Program-made: the position numbers and the translations under genes
Origin: Edaphochlamys debaryana
Lineage: Eukaryota > Chlorophyta > Chlorophyceae > Chlamydomonadales
Length of the DNA stretch: 64,000 nucleotides
Assembly (NCBI GenBank): GCA_016858145.1
Contig: JAEHOE010000027.1
Location: forward strand, 372,001-436,000
Direction: 5' to 3'
The notes under the pieces: generated by a model
The model's input: only the letters and a program-made list of their open reading frames with translations
Told to the model about the DNA's origin: nothing
Databases searched by the model: none
In this document: positions 1-12,024 of the stretch, piece by piece
Layout: the number at the start of each line of letters is the position of its first letter
Numbering within the stretch: the first letter of the stretch is position 1

Positions 1-1100
1 AGGCCCCGAAACGGCGAGGACAGCTAGACCTCTTGCTTGCGCCAGGCGCAATGTCTGCACCACCCCTCTGCTGCGGTAGGCCTGGCATAGCCCTGGGCCG
101 GGCCTACCCTAGGCCTGCCGCAGGCCTCGGCTGCCCTAATAGGCCTGTGCGGGCTGCGCCGGGCCTGCCCAAGGCCTGTGCAGGCTGCGCCGGTCATGGC
201 CAAGGCCCTAGGATGTGCCCGCCCGACGTGCTTCCGACTCCCTCGCTCCCGTCCGACCCATCCCAGAATGGCCCCAGCACCGTCCGCCCGCGCACGACGG
301 GGCACAACTGCGGGCCAGCCGCAGGCCTGTGCGGGCAGGGCTCGAAGAAACCCTCAGCAAGCGAACAAAGCTCCAAACCTCACTACGCACCACCCCTATC
401 CACCCCGTCACTCCAGGTCCTCTCATCCCAGGACCCACAGAATCAACACCCCTGCTCGTACTTGCTCGCTCTAAGACCCCAGCCGTCGTCCGCCAACAGT
501 AGTGCGCCCCAGGGGCCTGGGTCCGGGTCGGGGAATCGCGTATGGGCCCCTGCAGCAGCGGAGCGCGAGCCCCCGCCCAGCCCAGCCCGTGGCCGCACGG
601 CGAAGCCCCCAGTGGTGCCCCTGCGCTCTGCGTTGCAGCAAGCGAAGCACCCCGGCCCTGTGGGGCCGCCGGCGCCGCGGCTGGCCACTCGCCGGGCGAG
701 AGGCGGAAGGGAGGCGCGGCGTGGCGGCGAGGCTGAGGGCAGACGGCGATGGCCAGCTCGGTAGGTTTGGACCCCTGAACTCCACATCGCGCGCTGGCGC
801 CGCGCGCGCCCCTCCAATGCGGGTCCCCGCCTACTCCCCGCGGTACTTGTGTGCGCCCCACGTGCCCATCCGGCTTCCCGCGCGGCCGCCAGGCCAGCCC
901 TGCCCCCAACGCAAGTGCGGGAACCGGCTCCCGGTTTGATCGGCGCTGGCGGCCAAGCCCTCAGGCACACGCCGCCACTCCGGTCATAGCCGCCGCAAGG
1001 GGTTGCAGGCCGTGCAGCGTGGCGGCCCCGCACGCGGCCCCGGCTCCCATGGGAGCCTCGACTCCTCTGACTAGGCATAGCGGTCCTGACTGACTCCCTG
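1..1100. other. gene-free GC-rich stretch
   Basis: No gene could be supported here. The stretch is very GC-rich and contains many overlapping open frames on both strands with no recognisable domain and no coherent exon chain. Positions 80-200 and 310-340 carry several imperfect copies of a short AGGCCTG/GGGCTGCGCC motif, so this part is probably low-complexity intergenic DNA. Confidence 0.5.
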
Positions 1101-1309
1101 GTCACTTCGTCTCCACGGCGCCTGCGCTCGGCTGACCGCTGGCACCGCACCGCCCTGCCTGCTGCAGCGCCGGCCGAGACCCCAGCGCCCGGCACGATCG
1201 GCGCGGGCACCAGGCGAGACGGGCACACCCCATGGTGCCAGCCACCGACGGACCTCTTGCCAGCCGCCCCGGCCGGCTGCCCGGCTTCACGGCCCGCCAG
1301 GCCGGGCCG

Positions 1310-1826
1310 TCGCTGCCGCTGCCGCCGAGCCCGGTGCTGCCGCTGCCGCCGAGCCCGGTGCTGCCGCTGCCGCCGAGCCCGGTGCTGCCGCTGCCGCCGA
1401 GCCCGGTGCTGCCGCCGCCGCCGAGCCCGGTGCTGCCGCCGCCGCCGAGCCCGGTGCTGCCGCTGCCGCCGAGCCCGGTGCTGCCGCCGCCGCCGAGCCC
1501 GGTGCTGCCGCTGCCGCCGAGCCCGGTGCTGCCGCCGCCGCCGAGCCCGGTGCTGCCGCTGCCGCCGAGCCCGGTGCTGCCGCTGCCGCCGAGCCCGGTG
1601 CTGCCGCTGCCGCCGAGCCCGGTGCTGCCGCTGCCGCCGAGCCCGGTGCTGCCGCTGCCGCCGAGCCCGGTGCTGCCGCTGCCGCCGAGCCCGGTGCTGC
1701 CGCCGCCGCCGAGCCCGGTGCTGCCGCTGCCGCCGAGCACGGTGCTGCCGCCGCCGCCGAGCCCGGTGCTGCCGCTGCCGCCGAGCCCGGTGCTGCCGCC
1801 GCCGCCGAGCCCGGTGCTGCCGCTGC
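1310..1826. repeat. 24-bp minisatellite, about 21 copies
   Basis: A head-to-tail array of a 24-bp unit built from GCCGCTGCCGCCGAGCCCGG-type sequence. Read on the plus strand the unit encodes the octapeptide VLPLPPSP, with L/P variants caused by a T/C change. The unit length is a multiple of three and the array lacks stops, so long frames stay open on both strands (PPSP-like on plus, Gly/Ser/Thr-rich on minus). The plus frame resembles volvocine hydroxyproline-rich repeats, but no flanking exons, signal peptide or domain were found. It lies about 430 bp beyond the stop of the histone deacetylase gene. Confidence 0.85.
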
Positions 1827-2252
1827 GGCGCTCGCTTGCGTCAGACGGGGCCAGTGGGGGCCATTGAGGCAGCCGACCCCGCCCCCACACGCCGCAGCGT
1901 GCTGTTGCGACAGCGGGCGGCGGGCAGTCCTGTCTCCGCCGTCTCGGGCGAGGGCAGCCGGTCCGAGAGCGGACCGCCCGCAGCGGGACCCGGCGCTGCC
2001 GGCTGGTGAGCCGGACCCGGTTGCACCGGCTCCATGCCGCCGCTCTAGACACGGCTGCCGGGAGGGGGCTCTCAGCCGGCAGGCGAGGATACCCATCCGC
2101 CGGGAGGCGGCGGAAAGGCTCCAGCCGCCGGGAGGCTGGGAGGCAAGACCGGGCGGCGCACACCCGCCCCCGCTCCCGACTGCGCGGTGCGGTGCCTCCA
2201 GGACGACCCCCAGTCCTGTCCTGTCCTGTACGGACGCCCACGTGCTCCCGCC

Positions 2253-5200
2253 TCACTCGTACGGGTCGTGGTAACCGCCCGCGCCCGGGCCGGCCCCACC
2301 CGCCCCCGGCGCGCCGCCTTCGCCCAGCCCCGCCGCCTCCTCGTCCCGGATGATCAGGTGGTCACGTGCGTACTTGCCCACGCGCTCCTCCAGCGGCTCC
2401 TCGTCGTAGTTGTACCTGACATTAGTAAGGGGCATTAGTAAGGGGGGCGGCGAAGGGGCTTTACTCACATGGGGTGTTTCGTGGCTGGGTGGAGCTAGGC
2501 GGTCCTCCAGAGGCTCCTCCTGGCCCCCCCTGGGACTCTGATGCCACTAGTACCCTGTCAACACGAGCCGCAACCGCCAGCACCCACATCCCCCTCACCC
2601 TCCCGCCCGCACCCCACGCCCCGCCATCTCTCCCTGCCCCTTGCCCCCCCCCTCCCTCCAGTTTGTACGAAGGTCACACCCCTGGCGCCCCCCTCTCACC
2701 TTGGCACCCTGAAGTCGGGCGGCACCTCGTGCATCTGCACCCCGGGCGCGTGCTGCAGGTGCCGCAGGCGCTCCAGGATGGTGCGGCGGATGCGCTCCAC
2801 CTCGGCCTTGGGGTTGTTGTCGTCCATCACCTGCGGCGGTTAGCGGTTAGCCGTTGGTTGGTTGGCGGATGGTCGGCGGTTGCGAATGCACTCGGCGCGC
2901 GCCACGACCCATACCGCAAGGCCCTTCCCAGGCCCAGGCCCCGGTCCCCGGGCCCGGCCGGGCCCACCCACCTTGTGCGCCGACACGTTGAGAGAGAAGT
3001 CGGGTGCGAAGTACTCGTGGTACTCGGAGCGGGGGAGCTGCTCGGGGATCTGGGGGGGGAGGGAGGGGGGAGGGGGGGCGGGAGTGATCGAGTTGAGCAT
3101 CGTCGCTGCCCCTCTTTGAGATCAGGAGGAGGTCACGGATGAGGTGGATGCGCCTCTCCCCCCGTTCAACACCTGCGTGTCCATGAGTTTGGATGTCTCT
3201 TGGGCCACCCCGCCCAACAACTCTCACCCCGCCCGCCCAGCCTTTCAGTCCTGCTTCCACCCACCACCGTGTTCGTGCGCATGGCCCGTGGGCCCGTGGG
3301 CCACACCGTCTCCCAACAGCCCCCACCCAGTCCTTTCAGCCCCCAACCCCCAACCCAAACTGGGCAGACGGCGCCCGGGATGATGCCACGTCGTTGGCAG
3401 ACATCCCCCCCCTACGCTTCTCCAACGCTCCGAAAAACACCCCCCCCCCAACCCCGCCTCCTCCTCCCCCTTTTCACCCACCACCGTGTCCGTGAGCATG
3501 GCCGTCTCGTAGGTCCAGCACCGGGCCACGTTGTGCTTGGTGTAGCCGCCCCCGCCGGTCACCAGCATGGGCAGACCGAACTCCTTCATGAAGCGAATGG
3601 CCTCGGCGTGGCCCTGACAGGGGCAGGGCGCGGGGGGGAGGGGTGAGTACGGGTTTCGGGTGAGTTTCGGCGGCGTCGCATTCGGTGGGACCCCACACTG
3701 TTCAAACGAAGACAGTTGGCACCCTGTACTGCTTCGTTCGAGCACAGCGAGCCGCCCCCACCCCCACCCTAGCCGCAACCCTAGTCCCCACCCCGAATCC
3801 CCAACAATGCGACGCCAGTCACCGCGGCAATACGCCCAGTTGTCGATGCTAACCCCCACCCCCACCCCCATCCACAACCTAGACCCCGCCCCCACCCCCT
3901 AACCTTGAGGGACATGTTGAAGCAGCCCAGGCGGTCGTGCGCCAGCGAGTCAGCGCCTGCAGGGGGGCCCAGGGGGGGGTGTTTGTTGCTGAGCGCCAAG
4001 GGGGGGTTCAGCGGGTTGGGAAGTAGGGTGCGGAGTGCGGGTTTGAAGCAACGAGTGCGGGTTGGCTGGGAAAGGCTCCTTTGGCCTAGGGTGGTCCAAG
4101 ATGGCGTGGGGCCCCAAGACGGCCCTCACGCCATGACACCCACCTGACCAGCCCCCGCCCCCACCCCGCCACACCCTGGCGGCCGCCGAACCCCAACCAC
4201 CAGGCCCCCAACCGCCAACTGCCAACCGCCTCACCGCACTGGAAGACGATGGCTCCCGGCTGGAAGACCTCGATGGTCTTGCGCATGATGGGCTTGAACA
4301 GGGAGTGGAAGGTGTCGTCGTTGGTGCCGTCCTGGGGGGCAGGCATGAGGGGTTCGATGAGGAATGGGTGGGCACAATGGAACGGGGAGTTGGTGGCAAG
4401 AGGAGGGGGCGACAAGAGGGAGTGAGAGGTGTCATCGTTTGTGCCGTCCTGAGGGTAGGGGTAGGGAAGGCCGGGAGAAATGAGAGGTGCAGATCCGCGC
4501 ACTCATTCCAACGCCCGCCTCCAACTCACTCCATATCACTCGTCCCCATGCCCGGGCTATTCCTCCCCTCTCCGTCTCTCCCCCCCCCCTTCCCCCTCAC
4601 CCTCAGCGGCACGTTGATTGCGTAGTACTTGCCGTTGAGCTCCCCCGCGTCCGCCAGGTCCCCCGTGCCCGGGAAGAAGTAGTCGCCGTACTTGTGGAAC
4701 GACACCGTCATGACGCTGTGCGTGCGGTACGGCAGGTACGGCAAGTACGGCAGGAGGGGTGGCGTCGCGTCAGCGCTCAGAGAAAAGCTTCCGATGGAAT
4801 CGAAGCAGCCGAGGAGCGGGACCTCTAGGCGAGCTGCAAGGCGCTGCCGACCGGGATACGAGGCCACCCGAAGACCTGACTCCTGCCCTCAACAAAGCCA
4901 TGGCCGACTCCACCCCACCCCCCGCCCCGCCCCCACCGGTCACTGAGTTTAAGAAGCCTTCCCCCACCTCGGCCGCCCACACCTTCCCTCCCACCAGGTG
5001 CGGCCCGGGGCACAAGGCCGCCCGGAGACCTGACTCCTGCCTCCCTCGCAAGCCATCAAGTACTTCCCACGAGACCACACCAGAACCTGCACTACAACTC
5101 CCCGCCACCGCCCCCCGCCCCCACCGGTCGCTGAGGTAGAAGGCCTCCTCCACTCCGTCCCCGTGGTGTACGTCAATGTCGATGTACAGCACGCGGGCGT

Positions 5201-6333
5201 GGTACTGCCGCAGGGTTTGGGGGGGAGACAGGAGGGGAGGTCGATGGGTGCCGGCCCTCCGGTGCAGGAAGGGCTGGCCGCAGGAGGCATGGCGCGCTGT
5301 CCGCACTGACAAGAAGCGTGCCGCCGCCCGTGAGCCCCTCACGTGCTGTTCGAGCCTTCCCCAGGGCCCGCCCCCCTCGCCCCCCACCTTGAGCAGCTCC
5401 AGGATAGCCAGCACCAGGTCGTTTACGTAGCAGAACCCGGAAGCCTGGATAGGTTAGCGTGCATCAGTTGGGTACCGACAGGAGTAGCTCAGTTGGACGT
5501 TCAGAAGAGGTTTAAATCACGCATGCACGTACCCACGCACCCAACGCCCTCGCCTCACCTCGCCTTTCTTGGCGTGGTGCAGCCCGCCCGACCAGTTGAT
5601 GGCGATGTCGCACAGGCCGTGGTTGAGCTTGGTGGCCCCCTCGATAGAAGCACCGGCGTACAGCTGGCAGAACCTGGGGGAAGGTGCATGCGGGGGGGCC
5701 CGAGGGTGTGGGGGGGTGGGGTGGGGAGGAGGGGCGGGAGTTGGGCACTGCCGGAGCCCAGCAGGGCCGCCTGGTGGGCAGAAGCGCTGGCAGGCTGCAG
5801 AAGAGCCCGCACGAGGGGGAGAGGCAGGGCTACAACCGCCAGCGGGGGCCGGGGCTCACTTGAACATGTTGTCAAAGATGGGGCAGTCGTCGTTGATGTT
5901 ATACTGCCTCAGCTGCGCGGTGAGCTTGCTGGCCGTGTCGGGGGTCACCCGAGACAGGAACTCGATATAGTCCTCCGTGTGGAACTGCGCCAGCTCGGCT
6001 GGGTGCGCTCGGCGCGGCCGCTGCGCAGGGAGAGATGCATCCCGTCAGCCCGAGCTCCTCGAGCCTCCAGCAAGCCCCAACTGCGCGGAACCTACGAAGA
6101 CATCCATCTTCTTGTGCAGGCCGTAGCCCATAACGAGCCGGTGGGTCATGGCCAGCCGATGCGGCTTCATCGGGTGGTTCTGGCCAAAATAGAACTCCTG
6201 GAACTCGCCTACGGACGCAAAGAGTAACGCCGGGGTCAGCGGGCGTATAGAGGCCTACACGAGCTCGGGCTCCCGCCAAGCGACGCTGGCGCTCACTGTC
6301 ATAGAAGTAGGCGACCTTATTCTTGCGCGTCAT
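2253..6333 (-). CDS. class I (RPD3-type) histone deacetylase
   Basis: Zn-dependent lysine deacetylase expected to remove acetyl groups from histone tails in nuclear co-repressor complexes. Thirteen exons: 6333-6297, 6208-6096, 6020-5860, 5673-5559, 5444-5388, 5204-5125, 4715-4601, 4331-4235, 3956-3904, 3613-3485, 3049-2972, 2830-2700, 2415-2253. They sum to 1329 nt with consistent phases, giving 442 aa, normal for class I HDACs. The start ([12 protein letters not shown]) matches the family N terminus. Visible active-site elements are the His pair in GGLHHAKK (about 136/137), metal ligands in [10 protein letters not shown] (D172, H174) and [13 protein letters not shown] (D261), and the catalytic Tyr in GGGGYT (about 300). 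The tail is short, Gly/Ala-rich and ends HDPYE. Introns 6 and 7 hold decayed copies of neighbouring exon edges. No TGTAA signal was found close to the stop. Confidence 0.96.
4411..4453 (-). repeat. decayed copy of HDAC exon 8 start inside intron 7
   Basis: Reading on the minus strand, an acceptor-like CTCAG is followed by sequence encoding [12 protein letters not shown], nearly the same as the true exon 8 start at 4331 ([12 protein letters not shown]). The frame then runs into unrelated sequence with no donor, so it looks like a partial duplicate that retained a possible decoy 3' splice site. Confidence 0.75.
4868..4975 (-). repeat. decayed copy of HDAC exon 6 end plus donor side of intron 6
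   Basis: The plus-strand stretch 4868-4975 resembles 5019-5160 in two blocks: one around GAAGACCTGACTCCTGCC / GGAGACCTGACTCCTGCC, and one around CGCCCCCACCGGTCACTGAG / CGCCCCCACCGGTCGCTGAG. The second block is the last codons of exon 6 (YLSDR) with its GTGGGG donor. Inference: a local duplication of roughly 150-190 bp crossing the exon 6/intron 6 border. Confidence 0.6.
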
Positions 6334-7184
6334 GTTGGCTATGTATGTATATACAGTGTCCTGAGACTCGGGCAACAGTCGCGGCGTGTGAAGCAGCGAT
6401 TACAGTGGCGAGGGATCGCAACCCACTCGCGGCGTGTGTCGGGTGCCCGTTGACCCCCACGGCGGCCTCACCGCCATCGCCGCCCTTGGGGCTATGCCCT
6501 CGTCGAATGCCTCCCGGTCCCCTTCGCCCCCGCATCGCCCCCTCGATGCCTCCACAAGCCGTCACAGTGACACCATGCAGCCAACAGTTCACGCAGCCAA
6601 CAGCCAACAGTTCTGCTGTCAGCCCGGACAGCTTTCCCCCCCCCCCGCATCCCGGCCCTCCCCATACGAACAGAGCTCTGGTGAGCGCACCGACGTGCGT
6701 ACTCAACCCAACCTCACGAGCGCAGCAAATCGATGCTTCCGGTAGTCAACTCACCTAATCAAGTTGGGCCGAAGCCCAGCCTCGCCACCTGGGGGCCCAC
6801 ACGACGGCACGGCCTACCCGCGATTGTTGCCCCTCGCCGCCCACTTTCCTTGACAGCCCCACACTCTCGTGCCCTTATCGCCTCCTCGACGCCCCCACAT
6901 CTGCATGGTGTTACCAGACTCGCAACACTTCATGCAGCCAACAGGCAACAGGCAACGGGTTTCCTCCCGCAGTCCCGCAGTCCCGCACCCCACAGCGTCC
7001 AGGTAGTACAGATGATCATCTGCAGCTATACACTCCCGGCCACCTCCCCTGCTGTGCGGCCTCGTACAACGGCCCGGACCGTTACATTGCGGGCCCTCCT
7101 CTGCATACTCTTCCCCACCCTCAACCGGCCCTGCTGTCTTTCCCTCACGGTACGGCCTCCGGCGCACGCTCTCCTGCCGCCTCC
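6334..7184. other. intergenic: HDAC promoter side and HTATIP2-like 3' flank
   Basis: No exon chain was found. The HDAC start codon is preceded on the minus strand by an AT-rich stretch (plus 6340-6356, containing TGTATATACA). At 7082-7086 the minus strand reads TGTAA about 100 bp past the stop of the first SDR gene, a good candidate for its polyadenylation signal. Confidence 0.45.
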
Positions 7185-8966
7185 TCACTTTGCTGCCTCT
7201 GGAGCCACGCCCTCCTGCTTGGCCGCCTTGAGCAGCGCCCCCATCTCGAACCGCATCACGGGGCGGCAGGCGGAGGGGTCGCGCAGGGCGTCCAGGATCA
7301 TCAGGCGGGCAACGTCCTGGCGGGCACGGGAAACGGGATGGGGCTCGTTCTGCTTGGAGGAACGGGGAGGTTGTAGGCTCTAGCTCTTCTGGCCCTCGCC
7401 CCGCCACAACCGCCTGTTTAGCGATTTCCCGCAAGCTTAAGCCCACAGAGTAGCCACACCACGGAGGGACACGTTAACCCTCAGTGCGTGTGGTTCACCC
7501 GGTAGCCTCCCCTTGGGAAGGGCCCTGCTCGGCCGCTCCCCCTCAAGACACTTGATTAGGGCAGCCAGCGCACCTTGGTTTTGATGGACGTCATAATACC
7601 AAGCGCGATCTTTTCAGCGCCCGCCCGGACCTTGTCGCCCCGGTCCAGCATGCCGGGCCGGAAGATGGAGGTGCGCGTAAAGCCCTGGTCGATCGCCGCC
7701 TGCTCAGCCTGCACAGCAGCGTTGGCGAGACAGGCGAGACATTGGTCAGGACAGGGCAGTTGAGGCGGGTTGCAGGCCGGGAGGGCAAGAGGAGCGGCAC
7801 GGGGGAGGGGTGTTATGTGAAACCGCGGCAAGCTAAGGCTAGGTCCTGGGTGCGAGTTAATGCCGTTGAACGCCTGCCCATGGGCTGGCAACCCGAAGGC
7901 TCACCAGCCCCTTGGTCTTCATGTAGAGGAGCCCGTGGAAGAGGCCCCTGCGGCGAGGCACGGCCAGGCGCAGCAAGAGGTCAAAAGAGGTGAGCGCTCA
8001 ACGCGGGCACCCCTGATCACGGGAGCAGAATGCAGGAGCAGGTCAGCTGCCTCCTCCCCAAACCGCAGCATGCAACTGATCACGTGCTCCACGATTCCCC
8101 CACCAGTCGTTGGCCGGGACCTTGGCGTTGGCGCCCTGTGCCGTCACCACGCTAAACTGCTTGGCCCCAGCCGCCTTTGCGAGCCTGGCGCTGGCAGCTA
8201 CATAGTCGTAGTCCACCTTCTTGTAGGCCTCAGCGCTGCCCGCCACCTGAGGGAAGGAGAATGCAGGCGGATAGAGAGGTGCGCAGCCCGTACCCCGCAA
8301 GGTCAAGGAGGGATGGACGATGTGGCACCTTGGAGGGCCACGTGCAAGTGACCCTCATGCGCCGTGCGCTGCATGCCCACAACGGGATCGCAGCATGAGG
8401 ACTGGGGATAGGTGCGGCAGCTGAGCGTGAGAGGAGTTGCGTCTAGAGGACATCCTTACGGACCGGCTGCCAGCTTCTGCCGTATCTCGTGCCCCGGCTC
8501 ATGACCCGAACTGGGGCAGTGCCCCCCAACCCCACCGCGCGCGTGGTGCCCAGCGCACAGAAGAACACGTCCACCCCCTTGACCGCCTCAGCGCCCTCTG
8601 CCTCCAGCCTGTCCATGTCAACCTGGGGGGGAGGGGGTGAAACTCGTGACGTGAAGCAAAGTCTACTCGACAGCGAGAGCGGAGCCCCGCTACCACACGA
8701 CCTTCCTCTCCTCCCCCTCCCCCGTTCTCCGGCCACCAGCGGCACCCTGCCACTCCTCCCTCACCCCACCATACCCCTGCACCCCCCACCCCCACCTTGA
8801 CTTGGACCAGCTCCGCCGAGCCGCTGGGGACGCCTTCCACGGGGCGCCGGCCCAGCGTCACGACCTTCCTGAACGCCGCGTTGGTCACCAGCTGCTTGAC
8901 CAGCTCCTCGCCCACGGCCCCCGTGGCACCAGTCACCGCTGCGACGAGCCCGGTCGGAGCAGCCAT
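7185..8966 (-). CDS. HTATIP2/TIP30-like atypical SDR oxidoreductase, copy 1
   Basis: NAD(P)-binding Rossmann protein of the HTATIP2 (CC3/TIP30, SDR-a5) type; substrate unknown. Six exons: 8966-8796, 8622-8536, 8246-8104, 7947-7905, 7708-7574, 7316-7185; total 711 nt, 236 aa, the usual family size. The N terminus has the dinucleotide motif VTGATGAVGEELV (G-x-x-G-x-x-G). FFCALGTTRA, VDYDYVAASARLAKAAG and SIFRPGMLDRG follow the family pattern FC.LGTTR / D.DYV / .FRPG. No organelle-targeting extension is seen, so it is probably cytosolic. A second copy with the same exon phases lies about 750 bp upstream on the same strand, so this is a tandem duplication. A minus-strand TGTAA at 7086-7082 is about 100 bp past the stop. 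Confidence 0.9.
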
Positions 8967-9720
8967 CTATGTCAGTTTGTGTGTCGGTCGAGAGGGTGCG
9001 CTGTGGCGATGGTCGGGGACAACTTGGTCGATGCGGGAACGCCCGTTGGTGAAAGACCGCAACAAGTATGTATCTCTGCAATTACAGTATCGTGTGCATA
9101 GACAGCAGAGCCATCGTATCGTTCCCGGTCATCAGGTCCGCGCGATGACGTGCCGTTGGCTCCGCGACGTGCCAAAAACCCTGAGCAGCCAGTGAGCAGC
9201 ATTGCAGCAGAAGGGGCACCCACGAAGGAAGCAATATGAATGCAGAGCAACCCATCAATTGCGCTCTCGTCACGGCAACCGCAAGTCAACCGCGTGGGCA
9301 GCCACCACACAACAGCACGGTTCGTGCCTCCTCCCCCTCGGCCTCTCGCAAGACATTCTCTCCGCTCTGCTGCCCGGGCTTCCAAACCAAACAGCTACTA
9401 CGAACTATCAGATCAATATGAAGAGGTAATACGAGGTACTGTTTCGACCTTCGATATGAGTTCACGAGAAGGGGACCTGGGTCGCTGCCGGTTCGCCTCT
9501 CCTAGCCACCCCGCCACTCGGGAGCTCTCCCAAGCTCTACCCCCGCGAGGCCGTCTGTCTCGCCCCGCAATGCACCCTTATCACTCACAAAACGCTTCGG
9601 GCGCTGTGGTAACCCAACATAAGCCAGCGGTTCAGCAGCCGCCCTCTCCTCCAAGCCGGCTCTCAAGCTGAGTCCATTCTTAGCCCATCTCCCGCCCTCC
9701 TCGCGGCTTGCTCCCCCTCC
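8967..9720. other. intergenic between the two SDR copies
   Basis: Holds the promoter side of copy 1 and the 3' flank of copy 2. No open exon with conserved content. At 9080-9084 the minus strand reads TGTAA, but this is about 640 bp past the copy 2 stop and may be coincidental. No TATA box was recognised. Confidence 0.4.
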
Positions 9721-11746
9721 TCACTTTGCTGCCTCTGGCGCCACGCCCTCCTGCTTTGCCGCCTTGAGCAGCGCCCCCATCTCGAACCGCATCACGGGGC
9801 GGCAGGCGGAGGGGTCGCGGAGGGCGTCCAGGATCATCAGGCGGGCAACGTCCTGGGGGAGACGGAGGGGGGCGGGGGGCGGGGAATGGGAGCATTAGCC
9901 CTGACAGGTCAGGGAAGCTAAGAGTGTGGAGAGGTCTTAACCGCCATGACAGGACGTTGGTCGTTGACAGTTCCAAACCAGGCCCTAGCACCGTGAGGAA
10001 TATACAGCAAAGCTTGAGGCGGCATGCTCACCATCCATCCTTTCGGCAGCGGAGATATCCCTTACCTTGACGTCGATAGCTGTGAGGATCTTGACTCCGA
10101 GCTTCTCGCCTGCTCGGATCTTGTGGCCCCGGTCCATCATGCCAGGGCGGAAGATGGAGGCACGCGCAAAGCCCTGGTCGATCGCGGCCTGCTCGGCCTG
10201 CATGGACACGGCACAGAACACGTCGGCACTCGGTGTGGGGGCCAATAACATCTGCCGTAACGCTGTATCACCAGTACGGACAAGAGCCCTTTATAACCGT
10301 CTGCCCCGCGGGGGCAACGACCGCATGATAGACGTGGCCGCATGCCCGCAAGTGTGTATACGCCGTAGGGTATGGGCCGAGGGCTGGGAACGCGCCTGCG
10401 CCAGAGTGCCGCGGGCGCGCTACCACGCACTCACACACGCCTCGGTGCGTTATGCCAGCACCTTGGGTACAATGAGTGGCTGTGTGCGCGGCTTGTGGAG
10501 CTGAGATGCGGGCAGGCGTGCGGTGCAGGGTGTGGGGTGGAGGGGCTGCGCTGTGTGTGCGGTGGCAAGGCGGTGCCCCGCCCCCTTCTAGCCCACGACA
10601 CGCATGGGTGTTTGCGGCTGATGGCCCTCGTCCGTGCACAAATTCTATACATGCGGCCGGGGGCACCCGTACGGATAGCTCACCAGTCCTTTGGTCTTGG
10701 AGTAGAGCAGCGCATGGAAAATCCCCCTGTAGTAAGGAACAGGGCCAGCGAACGGCTCTGAAGTTTACTGCATGTGTTACTGCATTTGGACCTATCGGCA
10801 GCCACCCCTGCACGGCGCATAACGTGCCGCGATCTACCGGTCCCATACACAGGCTATACACCCATCAGTCGCCCTCTTCGCAGGCCGTACCAGTCGTTGG
10901 CCGGTAGCTTGGCGTTGGCGCCCTGGGCCGACACGAGGCTAAACTGCTTGGCACCCGCAGCCTTGGCCAACCTGGCGCTAGCAGCTACATAGTCGTAGTC
11001 TACCTTCTTAAACGCCTCAGCGCTGCCAGCCACCTGCGGGACGGAGAGGCACAACAAATGGGGTGGGAGCAGCACTCAGGGCCGGCTCGAGAAGGGATCA
11101 GTAGGGTGAAGAGGGAGCGGGGAGGGCGCCAGGCAGCCCTGGGGACACTGGGGCCTGGCAGGTGCAGGCGATAGTATATTTGAAGGCTGGGCCGGCAGAC
11201 CAGAAGATATCACGCCTTGTTGGGTTGTGCCAGGTCCAACTCGTTGCCTCCCAGGCTCCTGGCATCGTCCCAATCCGACGATCATGCATCCAGCCAGCCC
11301 GCTTGTGACGAAAGTGACCCAACCTGCCCCCCTGCACAACTCCCCCACCGCGCGTGTGGTGCCCAGCGCACAGAAGAACACGTCCACCCCCGTGACCGCC
11401 TCAGCGCCCTCAGCCTCCAGGCTGTCCATGTCAACCTGGGAGAAAGGGGAAGGGGCCCATGGATAACCAGCACACGCTCTCCCTCGTCCGTCACCGTAGT
11501 CCTGCCATCAGCGGAGCCCTGCCGCTCCTCTGTCACCTCTCAGACCCTCCACGATACCCCTCCACCCCTCCCCACCTTGACTTGGACCAGCTCCGCCGAG
11601 CCGCTGGGGACGCCCTCCACGGGGCGCCGGCCCAGCGTCACGACCTTCGTGAACGCCGCGTTGGTCACCAGCTGCTTGACCAGCTCCTCGCCCACGGCCC
11701 CCGTGGCACCAGTCACCGCTGCGACGAGCCCCGTGGTCACAGTCAT
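9721..11746 (-). CDS. HTATIP2/TIP30-like atypical SDR oxidoreductase, copy 2
   Basis: Tandem paralogue of the gene at 7185-8966. Six exons: 11746-11576, 11435-11349, 11033-10891, 10726-10684, 10197-10066, 9852-9721; total 708 nt, 235 aa. Exon lengths equal copy 1 except exon 5, which is one codon shorter. Exons 1, 2 and 6 are almost identical to copy 1 (exon 6 differs at about 3 of 132 bases). Exons 4 and 5 are clearly diverged (GDFHALLYSKTKGL against GLFHGLLYMKTKGL; GEKLGVKILTAIDVK against the copy 1 version). The glycine motif and the SIFRPGMMDRG segment are intact, so it is probably functional. It is divergent from the RAP-like gene, sharing a 278-bp upstream region. Confidence 0.9.
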
Positions 11747-12024
11747 ATTCGACGTTGGTCAGCTTGGCGTAATGGATGTATTGCTGGTCCGTCTTTGTAT
11801 GCAACCGTCTTCGAGTGATTAGTTATGCAGGTACAGCGTACAGCACACAGCAAACAGCAGTCGCTTAAATAGCGCTGTACTGTCCAGGTCCCCAATCCCG
11901 CACTCGCCTGCATCATCTTCGCCAACACCACGCCATGTACACAGTAACACCCAGCGATACCATTCGCATACTGCCAAGCCAACGAACAAGGATTCAACAG
12001 CGCGGTCTGCTGATCGTGGCTCCC
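11747..12024. promoter_or_regulatory. divergent promoter region (SDR copy 2 / RAP-like gene)
   Basis: Only 278 bp separate the two opposing start codons (11746 minus, 12025 plus), so both promoters and 5' UTRs must fit here. An AT-rich CTTAAATA lies around 11863-11870. No canonical TATAAA was found. Transcription start sites cannot be placed from sequence alone. Confidence 0.5.

Noticed and set aside
443..1228. Long overlapping open frames on both strands
   Set aside because: Expected at this GC content; no conserved peptide, no signal peptide, no splice-consistent continuation.
1102..2256. 384-codon open frame on the minus strand ending at the HDAC stop
   Set aside because: It owes its length to the stop-free 24-bp minisatellite, has no domain, and overlaps the 3' flank of a well-supported gene.
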